13,183 bases of DNA from CAZFVY01 sp964522665 (GTDB lineage: Bacteria; Verrucomicrobiota; Verrucomicrobiia; Limisphaerales; CAZFVY01): the NCBI GenBank assembly GCA_964522665.1, contig CAZFVY010000146.1:1-13183 (forward strand), in the 5' to 3' direction. Shown piece by piece: positions 1-5,877 of the stretch. A program made the position numbers and the translations under genes. Below the pieces are notes generated by a model that worked only from the letters and a program-made list of their open reading frames with translations, made no database searches and was not told the DNA's origin. Positions within the stretch are counted from its first letter, which is position 1, and every line of letters begins with the position of its first letter.

Positions 1-2114
1 AGTTGCAGCTCCGGCGTCCGGTTCTCGTAAAAGAGCGGCACAGTCGCCCCGTCCTCGACGGATTGTTGGAAATCGTAGATCGAGACGTAATCGCCAAATA
101 CGTCCTTCGTCCGTTCCTCACCCGCGATCAGCGGTGTGCCCGTGAAGGCCAGGAACAGCGCGTTGGGTAAAGCCGCGCGCATGTTCAAGGCCAGCGTGTC
201 GTATTGACTGCGGTGCCCCTCGTCCGTCAGGACAATCACGTCGGGCCGGTCACATAATACGGGCATTTGCCCGTAACCCTCACCCCCAGCCCCTCTCCCA
301 GAGGTAGAGGGGAGTTCCAACGCGACGGCAATCTGAAGCAGGAATTCTTCGGGCTGATCTAGGACGAGCCGATTTGGGAAGCGGAGCACTTTGAAGCCGA
401 GTGAGCGGAGCATTGCATCACGCGTCGCATCCTTTTCCCTCACTTCGGGAGATTTGTGAATTTCTCCGTCCAGTTCGACGTCGATCTGGTGTTCCGCGCA
501 GAAGAAGTCTGCGATGTAATTGTTGATCTGATGCTCGCGCCGGAACTTTAGCCGCTCGAATCTCCGGTCACGTAACAAGTCCCACGCAATTTCTTCTGCC
601 GGCGTTTGATTCTTCCTGAGTTCCCGCGCCCGCTCCACCAGCCCGGAGTATTTCAACCCACCGCGATAGTGCTGCGCACCCTCACCCCTCCACCCCTCTC
701 CCACCGTTAGAGGGGAACTCCCTTCTCCCTCTGGGAGAAGGGACGGGGATGAGGGTGTTTCAGCCCGGATCTTCTCGGGCTGAAACTTATGGATGAGCGT
801 AAAGACGTAGCGATGGTTCTCGCGCAATAACTCGCGGAGATGCGCGCTGCTCGCGGCGTGGCACTGGTCGCCCTCGGCTTCGCTGACTGCCCCGGTCGCC
901 TTGAACGTCTTTGCAATCTGGTCGTCCAGCTCCACCCGGTCGGTCACGACGACGAAAGTCCAATTGCCCACCACCTTGCGCAGCACTTTTTGCGCGAAGA
1001 ACACCATCGAAAAACTCTTGCCGCTTCCCTGCGTCTGCCAAAAGACGCCGCCGCGACCGTGTCCTTGCTTGCGGGCGGCCAGCATCGAGGCGATGGCGTT
1101 GTTCACGCCGAGGAACTGGTGATTCTGCCCCACGATTTTCACCAACCCCGCCTTCAACTCGGAGAAAAGCGTGAAGTTTTCCACCAAATCGAGCAAGCGC
1201 GCCCGGTCGCACGTCCCGCGAATCATCACCTCCAGCGATACGCGGCGCGGCTCGTCCTCGCGCACGATACGTTTCCACTCGAAGAATCGCTCCCAATCCG
1301 CCGTGAGCGAGCCGACGCGGCTGTCCGTGCCGTTCGAGGCGATGAGCAGCGCGTTGAACCAGAAGAGCGCCGGGATCTGCTGTTTGTAGTGCGCCAGGTT
1401 CTCATCGAACGCCGCGCGCGCGGGCACCCCGGGCTGCTTCAACTCGATGACCACGAGCGGCAGGCCATTGACGAAGCCGACCAAATCCGGCCGGCAGGTG
1501 TAGAGCGCGCCGGTGACGCTGAACTGGCTGACCAGCAGGAAATCATTCGCGGCGGGGTTTTCCCAATCGATGACGCGGACCCGCTCAGTACGCTGGCCAC
1601 TAACGCGGCTTCGTCCGGGCACTTCGCCGCGACCCTCACCCTTGATCCCTCTCCCAGAGGTAGCGGGAGCCGGCCGACTCTCTTCTCGTCCCGGGAGTTC
1701 GGTCGGGGTTGAGGTTGAGTCTCCCGGCTCTGGAATACTGACGCGAATCCCGCCTTTGATGAGCGAGTAAATCTCCCGATTGGCCGCCGGAAGCCCCATC
1801 GCCGAGCGGTCGCGGGTCAATGCATCCACGGCGGCGGTGATGGCGTCGGGCGGTAGCGCGGGATTAAGCTTCTCCAAAGCTGCGCGCAATCTGGGCGCCA
1901 ACACCACTTCGCCCTTGGTTTCGCGGCCTAACGCTGCGCGACCCTCACCCCACCCCTCTCCCACTGGGAGAGGGTGGCCCGAAGGGACGGGTGACGGTTC
2001 GGCCGAGCCGAATATTTCCTCCAACGCCGACACCGTGGTCCAGCCAAGCTCCGCAAACAATCCGATGGCGGGTTGCTCGACCAGTTGGTCTTCGGTGTAG
2101 GCGTGATTGCTCAT
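1..2114 (-). CDS. hsdR: Type I restriction enzyme R subunit (HsdR), 3' end outside window, with three in-frame repeat insertions
   Basis: Motor and nuclease subunit of a type I restriction enzyme: ATP-dependent DNA translocation and cleavage in complex with HsdM and HsdS. About 704 residues are visible. The N-terminus carries VEQPAIGLFAELGW. The nuclease motif follows (YTCRPDLVGFVNGLPLVVIELK, catalytic ELK Lys near residue 226), then Walker A (QTQGSGKS, Lys near 366), VVVTDRVELDDQ, and the DEGH box (TDEGHRSQYD, near 631). The frame was followed codon by codon through all the repeat insertions and has no stop. Extra segments not expected in the family are residues about 39-58, 133-161 and 453-613; the last contains a DUF559 domain. 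The ATG overlaps the fic stop in an ATGA, implying coupled translation. The motor and nuclease motifs are intact, but insertion within the motor region and the absence of hsdS and a full hsdM make restriction activity uncertain. Confidence 0.9.
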   Translation of the reverse strand, partial: MSNHAYTEDQLVEQPAIGLFAELGWTTVSALEEIFGSAEPSPVPSGHPLPVGEGWGEGRAALGRETKGEVVLAPRLRAALEKLNPALPPDAITAAVDALTRDRSAMGLPAANREIYSLIKGGIRVSIPEPGDSTSTPTELPGREESRPAPATSGRGIKGEGRGEVPGRSRVSGQRTERVRVIDWENPAANDFLLVSQFSVTGALYTCRPDLVGFVNGLPLVVIELKQPGVPARAAFDENLAHYKQQIPALFWFNALLIASNGTDSRVGSLTADWERFFEWKRIVREDEPRRVSLEVMIRGTCDRARLLDLVENFTLFSELKAGLVKIVGQNHQFLGVNNAIASMLAARKQGHGRGGVFWQTQGSGKSFSMVFFAQKVLRKVVGNWTFVVVTDRVELDDQIAKTFKATGAVSEAEGDQCHAASSAHLRELLRENHRYVFTLIHKFQPEKIRAETPSSPSLLPEGEGSSPLTVGEGWRGEGAQHYRGGLKYSGLVERARELRKNQTPAEEIAWDLLRDRRFERLKFRREHQINNYIADFFCAEHQIDVELDGEIHKSPEVREKDATRDAMLRSLGFKVLRFPNRLVLDQPEEFLLQIAVALELPSTSGRGAGGEGYGQMPVLCDRPDVIVLTDEGHRSQYDTLALNMRAALPNALFLAFTGTPLIAGEERTKDVFGDYVSIYDFQQSVEDGATVPLFYENRTPELQ
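276..317. repeat. CCCTCACCC-type palindromic repeat, left end of the DUF559 cassette
   Basis: The plus strand begins with ACCCTCACCCCCAGCCCCTC and contains a 7-bp perfect stem (CCCCTCT / AGAGGGG). It is the inverted counterpart of the right half of the repeat at 677-757, down to a shared GGAGTTCC/GGAACTCC edge facing the DUF559 coding part. In HsdR it is translated as a low-complexity ELPSTSGRGAGGEG stretch. Confidence 0.8.
677..757. repeat. CCCTCACCC-type palindromic repeat, right end of the DUF559 cassette
   Basis: Begins CACCCTCA (677-684) and ends TGAGGGTG (750-757), an exact inverted pair. It contains two further hairpins, CCCCTCTCCC..AGAGGGG and CTTCTCCCTCTGGGAGAAG, so it looks like two half-elements joined head to head. 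It is read in frame by hsdR as ETPSSPSLLPEGEGSSPLTV and following residues. Confidence 0.8.
758..785. repeat. Perfect 10-bp inverted repeat bordering the cassette
   Basis: TTTCAGCCCG (758-767) is exactly complementary to CGGGCTGAAA (776-785) across an 8-nt loop. It begins immediately after the terminal TGAGGGTG of the repeat and lies in codons for the HsdR FQPEKIRAE stretch. It may be host coding sequence that served as a hairpin-like target, or a by-product of insertion; the sequence does not decide. Confidence 0.6.
1632..1716. repeat. CCCTCACCC-type palindromic repeat within hsdR N-terminal region
   Basis: The element starts ACCCTCACCC and ends with a degenerate inverted copy (GGGGTTGAGGTT, about 1705-1716). 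It has an internal CCCTCTCCCAGAGG segment matching the copy at 276-317. It is translated in frame into about 28 residues rich in Pro, Gly, Ser and Thr between RVSIPE and the conserved RVRVIDWENPAANDF block. It contains no ORF of its own. Confidence 0.75.
1941..1998. repeat. CCCTCACCC-type palindromic repeat within hsdR N-terminal region
   Basis: Starts ACCCTCACCC and ends GGGTGACGGT, an inverted pair with one mismatch, around an inner CCCTCTCCCACTGGGAGAGG hairpin. It adds about 20 residues (PSGHPLPVGEGWGEG region) between EEIFG and LGRETKGEVV. The degenerate hsdR fragment at 3190-3467 reads EIFGPTGTLL at this position, with no repeat, so the element is a later insertion or replacement. Confidence 0.8.
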
Positions 2115-3112
2115 TTTAGGACGTATCGCCCGGTCTTAAGCGTTCCCACGCGCTTGACCAACCCGGCCTTCAGCAGCGGACGCAGCAAATCCATGGCGCC
2201 CTGCTTGGAGACTTTCAGTGCCGCCCAGAGGTGGGACGGGGTCATGGCGCCGCTCTTGCCCAGGAGTTTTAGCAATTGCTCCTGACGGGGGCGGAGCACC
2301 AACTTCTCGCGCGCCGTGGACGCCGAGAGCCGCCCCATCCGCTCCCAAACCCGCTCCAGCGTTTGCCGCAATCCTTCGGCGCAATACTCCAACCACGAGG
2401 TCAAGTCGTCGCCTTCGCGTCGCGCTGCCTCCAGCGCCGCGTAATACCGCGGGCGATCCTCCCAGTAGAATTCGTCCACCGCAAAGATATGGTGGGAATC
2501 AAACCCGCGCCGGTAAAGCTCCCACAGCGCCAGCGCCCGGCCCGCGCGCCGATTGCCGTCGGCAAACGGATGAATCGCCTCGAAGCGATAATGCACGATG
2601 GCCGAACTGAGCACCGGGGAAAGCTCTAGTGCATCCTTGTTCCACCACTCCAGCAGCTCGAACATCAGGCCCGACACATCCTCCGGCGGTGGCGGCACGA
2701 ACTGGCCCACCCGCACCCGCATCGTCCGGTAACGTCCCGGCTCGCCCTGGTCCATCACCTCGCCGGCGATGATCGCGTGCAGCCGGAGAATATCCTCGTG
2801 CCCCAGCCGCTTCTTGGTCGCCTGTTTTTCCACATGCCGGAGGGCGGCGAAATAGTTCAGCACCTCGCGTCGCGCCCGCGCGGGCGCCGCCACGGTCGTC
2901 CCTTCCTCCAGCGCGCGAACCTCCTCCAGCGTGAGCGGATTGCCTTCGATGGCTGTCGAGCTGTGGGTGTTGCGCGCGCGGGTGTCCTTTTGCAGCGCAG
3001 GAATCCATGGCACCTGCACTGCTGCCCCTTGAATGCGCTCCCGCAACGCGGCGATCCGCTCCGCCTGCGCCAGCAGGGCCGCCGTGATGGTGAATTGCGG
3101 TTGGTAACCCAT
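2111..3112 (-). CDS. Fic family protein with C-terminal winged-helix domain
   Basis: A 333-residue Fic-domain protein; the family usually transfers AMP from ATP to target-protein hydroxyls. The Fic motif HPFADGNRRAGR is at residues 181-192, fitting HxFx(D/E)GNxR with the catalytic His181. An N-terminal inhibitory motif of the [S/T]xxxE[G/N] type (STAIEGN, Ser52 and Glu56) marks it as a self-inhibited, class II-like Fic. The last 65 residues (LRPRQEQLLKLLGKSG.. to the end) look like a winged helix, suggesting DNA binding and possible autoregulation. The stop overlaps the hsdR ATG by ATGA. Fic genes of this type often accompany type I restriction genes. The target is unknown. The start follows the typical MGYQPQF.. 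N-terminus. Confidence 0.9.
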   Translation of the reverse strand: MGYQPQFTITAALLAQAERIAALRERIQGAAVQVPWIPALQKDTRARNTHSSTAIEGNPLTLEEVRALEEGTTVAAPARARREVLNYFAALRHVEKQATKKRLGHEDILRLHAIIAGEVMDQGEPGRYRTMRVRVGQFVPPPPEDVSGLMFELLEWWNKDALELSPVLSSAIVHYRFEAIHPFADGNRRAGRALALWELYRRGFDSHHIFAVDEFYWEDRPRYYAALEAARREGDDLTSWLEYCAEGLRQTLERVWERMGRLSASTAREKLVLRPRQEQLLKLLGKSGAMTPSHLWAALKVSKQGAMDLLRPLLKAGLVKRVGTLKTGRYVLK

Positions 3113-3126
3113 GCCGATCAGTGTGT

Positions 3127-3170
3127 CCGTGAGTCAATCTTGGGTCAAGTGTCAGTCAAGTATGGGTCAA
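3127..3170 (-). promoter_or_regulatory. Four 11-bp direct repeats (TTGAC..) upstream of fic
   Basis: On the minus strand four units follow each other at exact 11-bp spacing: TTGACCCATAC, TTGACTGACAC, TTGACCCAAGA and TTGACTCACGG, ending 14 bp before the fic ATG. The spacing is close to one helical turn, so a repeated binding site on one DNA face is plausible; the winged-helix end of Fic is a candidate ligand (inference). The TTGAC cores also resemble -35 boxes. Confidence 0.55.
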
Positions 3171-3189
3171 GCTGTCCTCTCCGCCTTGC

Positions 3190-3467
3190 AGGCCGATGAC
3201 CGAACGGTCACGGGCCAATTCAGCCACTGCGTCGGAAATGGCCGGAGGTGGTGGCGCGTGACCGCCCATTCGGCTCACATTCAACCACTCCAATGCCGCG
3301 CGCAACCGGGACACCGGCGCTGGCTCGTCCTACGCCAGTCGCAGTAACGTGCCGGTCGGGCCGAAGATTTCCCGTTACGCTGAGACGGATTGCCAACCAA
3401 GCCGCTTGAAAAGGTGAATCGCAGGTTGCTCGACGAGGCACCCTTCGGGGTGGGCGTGGGCGCTCAT
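3190..3467 (-). pseudogene. hsdR: Decayed 5' fragment of an hsdR gene
   Basis: Reading the minus strand from the ATG at 3467 gives MSAHAHPEGCLVEQPAIHLF, then KRLGWQSVSA, a TAA stop (3377-3375), REIFGPTGTLLRLA, a TAG stop (3332-3330), then VSRLRAALEWLN and AISDAVAELARDRSVIGL. This matches, in order, the first 100 or so residues of the intact HsdR at 2114. Similarity ends just before the 11-bp repeats ahead of fic. It begins 21 bp after the darG stop, the place where an operon's original hsdR would start. It is therefore a remnant of a first hsdR, displaced by or duplicated with a fic-hsdR unit. It cannot make a functional protein. Confidence 0.85.
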
Positions 3468-3488
3468 CGAAAACAGATGCAACCGCCT

Positions 3489-4553
3489 TCATGCGATTGG
3501 GAAGCTGGCATCCCAGGATTGTCCCTTCAATCGCTGCCATGCCTTGAGCAGGTGCTCCGTCTTCATGACCTGGCGCTTCCTGGGATTCCATTGGTGGACC
3601 GCGGCAGCGGCTGCTTCGGACGATTCCCGCGCATCCGCATTTTCACGCATGACCCAGTGAACCGAACTGAGCAGCTCCAGACCGTAGGGGTCTTCAAATC
3701 CTTCAATCAAATCCGCCACGCGGTCCATGCGCTGGCGAATGACCTCGTCGCCCTTGAGGAACATCGCCGCTTCTTCGACGGCGCCAGGCAATAGTTCAAT
3801 GATCTTGGTTGGATTGTCTTTACCGTCGCCGTAGCCTTGCGTGTAGTGCTTCTCGAGGCGGATCAGAACCTGCCGCAGATTCTTCGCGTACGGACCAAAA
3901 TCTTTCGCCTCGTATTGCAGTCGCAAGGGCTGACCGGCGGCCTGAAGGAAATACATTAGCTTGTGGATTTCCAGCAGGCTGACAAACGGGTCGAGTAATC
4001 CTTTGAGATACCGGTCCATCAGCGCAATCAACGCCGCTTGTCCGATCGTCATCTTCGGACGCTCGGTGCGATTTGGCATGGCGCTGGCCTCGGGCGCACC
4101 CCCCGGAGCGAACATTAGCACCCGAACCTCCGGCAGTTCCGCGAACGCCGACACGATGCGCGGGCGCACTTCGTTCCAATCCAGCCCGCCGTTGCCGCAA
4201 CCAAGCGGTGGGACGGCGACAGAACGGATCTGCAACCGCTTGATGGTCATGACCAAATCTTGCAGCCCAGTCTCGATGTCCGCCATCCGGCTGCCCGCGC
4301 GCCAGTGCCCCTTCGTCGGAAAATTGATGATCCACCGGGGTCCGCCCACCAACCCACCCAGGTCAAACACCTGCACTTTGCCGAGTTTAACGTCGCCGGC
4401 TTGGCAGGCGCGCTCGTAGACCCGGAACATCTGCGGGTAAGCCTGCTTGAATTGCAGGGCGATGCCCTTCCCCATGATCCCCGCCGTGTTGACGGTGTTC
4501 ACCAGCGCCTCGGCTGGGGCCTCCAGCAAATTGCCTTTCGTCAGTTCAATCAT
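3489..4553 (-). CDS. darG: DarG-type macrodomain antitoxin (DNA ADP-ribosylglycohydrolase)
   Basis: A 354-residue antitoxin of the DarTG system. Its N-terminal macrodomain (about 1-150) removes ADP-ribose from DNA bases modified by DarT. Visible motifs are GNLLEAPAEALVNTVNTAG (7-25), MGKGIALQFK, INFPTKGHWRAGSR with Lys81 at the position of the catalytic lysine of characterised DarG, and VPPLGCGNGGLDW (114-126). The C-terminal half (from about KMTIGQAALIALMDRYLKG) matches the helical domain of full-length DarG, thought to bind and block the toxin directly. The length is normal for the family. The ATG lies 3 bases after the darT stop, so the pair is co-translated. No defects are seen. Confidence 0.93.
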   Translation of the reverse strand: MIELTKGNLLEAPAEALVNTVNTAGIMGKGIALQFKQAYPQMFRVYERACQAGDVKLGKVQVFDLGGLVGGPRWIINFPTKGHWRAGSRMADIETGLQDLVMTIKRLQIRSVAVPPLGCGNGGLDWNEVRPRIVSAFAELPEVRVLMFAPGGAPEASAMPNRTERPKMTIGQAALIALMDRYLKGLLDPFVSLLEIHKLMYFLQAAGQPLRLQYEAKDFGPYAKNLRQVLIRLEKHYTQGYGDGKDNPTKIIELLPGAVEEAAMFLKGDEVIRQRMDRVADLIEGFEDPYGLELLSSVHWVMRENADARESSEAAAAAVHQWNPRKRQVMKTEHLLKAWQRLKGQSWDASFPIA

Positions 4554-4556
4554 GGT

Positions 4557-5177
4557 TCAGTAATACCATCCCGGCTCGACGCTCACCGCCGGACGATGGG
4601 GTTGAGAGTTTAACAGATCCTGCACCCGTTTGGCCACCACGCTGTTGTGGCAGCCCACGGCCTGAAAACCCGTCCAAGGAAAGAAATCCGCCACCAGAAA
4701 CTCCGCCATCTTCTGGCTCGTCTTCCCGCGCCAGTCCGTGGCCCGGATGGCCGCCCAATCCAATCCGGTCAGAGCTTCGACATCCGCGAAGAAAGACGGA
4801 TAAGCAGCCCCGGCGTTCCCGTCGCTGATGGCCCACGCTTGGTTCAAGCCGATCCCCACCGCCACCGTGCTCACCAGATGCACGATGGTTTGCTGACAAT
4901 CTGCCGGAAGACCAGTGCTGCCTTTGTTGATGGTGAACAACATCGGCGAACGGGGACAGTAGTAGAACGGCACGAATTCGCCCACGAACCGCCCGCCACA
5001 GCAAGCTACGCGAATCTCTTTCAGGCGCCGCTCCTTGATGTGCGTGTAGCCGATGATCTTTGGATTGCGCCGCGTCATTGCCACGTCCGAATGCAAACCA
5101 CCTTCGGCGAGAATACCGGGAAGGTTCGCCACATCCGTGATGTGGTAAATCAAAACATGTTCGGGACGGTGACTCAT
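4557..5177 (-). CDS. darT: DarT-type DNA ADP-ribosyltransferase toxin
   Basis: A 206-residue DarT toxin that uses NAD+ to ADP-ribosylate bases (thymidine in DarT2 enzymes) in single-stranded DNA; DarTG systems act as toxin-antitoxin modules and in phage defence. The start at 5177 gives the family-typical opening MSHRPEHVLIYHITDVANLP with His12; longer in-frame readings add an implausible tail overlapping the upstream gene. Further motifs are HIKERRLKEIRV (NAD-site Arg about 51), VPFYYCPRSPMLFTIN (69-84) and KMAEFLVADFFPW, whose Glu159 is at the catalytic position. Its ATG overlaps the stop of a 26-codon ORF (ATGA), and darG follows after 3 bases. It appears intact. Assignment to the DarT2 rather than DarT1 subtype rests on length and motif style and is less certain. 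Confidence 0.93.
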   Translation of the reverse strand: MSHRPEHVLIYHITDVANLPGILAEGGLHSDVAMTRRNPKIIGYTHIKERRLKEIRVACCGGRFVGEFVPFYYCPRSPMLFTINKGSTGLPADCQQTIVHLVSTVAVGIGLNQAWAISDGNAGAAYPSFFADVEALTGLDWAAIRATDWRGKTSQKMAEFLVADFFPWTGFQAVGCHNSVVAKRVQDLLNSQPHRPAVSVEPGWYY

Positions 5178-5254
5178 GCAGGTTGTGCGATTCCGATGTT
5201 TTGCTGAATGTCCCGCGTGACATCGAATTCCACCAATCCCGCGAACTGGCTCAT
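5174..5254 (-). CDS. 26-residue micro-ORF between the nuclease-like gene and darT
   Basis: ATG (5254) to TGA (5174) encodes a 26-residue acidic peptide, starting MSQFAGLVEFDVTRD and ending IGIAQPA. It begins 2 bases after the stop of the upstream gene, and its stop overlaps the darT ATG as ATGA, so it fills the intergenic gap exactly. No clear Shine-Dalgarno is present; translation by reinitiation would be expected. It may be a true small protein, a leader that couples darT translation to upstream genes, or the tail of a degraded gene. I recognise no family. Confidence 0.4.
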   Translation of the reverse strand: MSQFAGLVEFDVTRDIQQNIGIAQPA

Positions 5255-5256
5255 CG

Positions 5257-5877
5257 TCAAGTCGTTTGGTGCATTGTCTCGAAGTTGCACAGGAAATCTG
5301 TGATGTGATGGAACAACTCAGGCGCGCTTTTCCGTGCGGCCCTGCGTGCCAATGCCTCGACGGTAAAATCGTAAACGGTGGCACGGCGAACGTTCAGGAC
5401 CGCGACCCTGTCGATGACATATTGGCGCGACCCGTAATTGAGCGCGCAGTAAATCAGGAGCTGACGCAGGTCAGCACTTCGCAAGTTCCGGTCAACCATC
5501 TTGGACTCATAAAGGCACGAGCCCGCCAAAATATCACCGTAGCATGAATCAAGGATTCCGCAGCCCTTGAACCGAGGCTGGATAACAAGCGGACGTTCGG
5601 CTGGCCGGCCAGCAAAGTAATCCTCCATCCGGACTGCCAAGGCTATGGATTCCTCCGTCGCGGTCTTGGGAAACTTCTGCTTTATCGACCTCCAGTAGGT
5701 TTTCAATCCAAGCAGCCTTGAAATGGCGTTGCCTGCGACGTCAGTCAGCAGTTTTTGGTCTTCCGCCAACGTCAAGACGTCCTTCCCAGTCTCGACTGCC
5801 TTGGTGAACATTTCAAACGCTGTCTCGGCCATGAAATCATTCTGGCTATTGTCGCTGCCGGAACTAAACGGATTCAC
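5257..5877 (-). CDS. Uncharacterised protein with PD-(D/E)xK nuclease-like core
   Basis: A 206-residue soluble protein of a family I do not recognise by name. The central part, GILDSCYGDILAGSCLYESK (107-126) followed by ADLRQLLIYCALN (135-147), resembles PD-(D/E)xK nucleases: Asp115, Glu124-x-Lys126, then a Gln139-containing helix, reminiscent of McrC-like nucleases. The N-terminal 90 residues are mainly helical by appearance. The GTG start overlaps the truncated hsdM stop (GTGA); GAGGAG directly abuts the GTG, too near to act as an optimal ribosome site, so the ATG at 5832 (Met16) is an alternative start. Its place between hsdM' and darT suggests a defence role. Whether it is a nuclease, and its substrate, are inference. 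Confidence 0.7.
   Translation of the reverse strand: MNPFSSGSDNSQNDFMAETAFEMFTKAVETGKDVLTLAEDQKLLTDVAGNAISRLLGLKTYWRSIKQKFPKTATEESIALAVRMEDYFAGRPAERPLVIQPRFKGCGILDSCYGDILAGSCLYESKMVDRNLRSADLRQLLIYCALNYGSRQYVIDRVAVLNVRRATVYDFTVEALARRAARKSAPELFHHITDFLCNFETMHQTT

Larger units (their letters stand above)
276..757 (-). mobile_element. DUF559 nuclease cassette inserted in frame within hsdR
   Basis: About 480 bp, flanked by inverted copies of the CCCTCACCC repeat, sits in frame in hsdR between HKFQPEKIRAET and GQMPVLCDRPDVIV, which would be contiguous in ordinary HsdR. The minus-strand reading (about 656-327) contains a full DUF559 domain: KYSGLVERARELRKNQTPAE, KFRREHQINNYIADFFCAEH, IDVELDGEIH and GFKVLRFPNRLV. 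DUF559 proteins belong to the PD-(D/E)xK superfamily related to Vsr; the Asp of ADFF and the Glu/Asp of VELDG are the expected metal-binding residues, so the nuclease may be active. That the element moves as a homing-like unit, kept in frame so the host protein is still made, is inference from its structure and flanks. Confidence 0.75.

Noticed and set aside
181..192. Fic motif GNRR as a defective active site
   Set aside because: Residue numbers refer to the Fic protein. HPFADGNRRAGR still fits HxFx(D/E)GNxR with all catalytic positions kept; the variable position is tolerant in the family.
276..757. Intein in HsdR
   Set aside because: No splicing-block residues (Cys/Ser start, TxxH, HN-C/S/T end) are seen; the insert is bounded by DNA repeats, and the nuclease is DUF559, not LAGLIDADG or a usual intein HNH.
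840..1712. Long plus-strand open frame of 290 codons opposite hsdR
   Set aside because: The minus frame encodes clear HsdR motifs throughout; the opposite frame has no family-like sequence and is a GC-rich shadow.
276..1998. CRISPR array suggested by multiple similar CCCTCACCC repeats
   Set aside because: The copies are irregularly spaced, palindromic, divergent and translated within hsdR; there are no regular unique spacers and no cas genes.
4557..5384. Longer 275-residue DarT starting at 5384
   Set aside because: The extra 69 residues are low in family likeness and overlap the upstream gene in another frame; the start at 5177 gives the typical DarT N-terminus.
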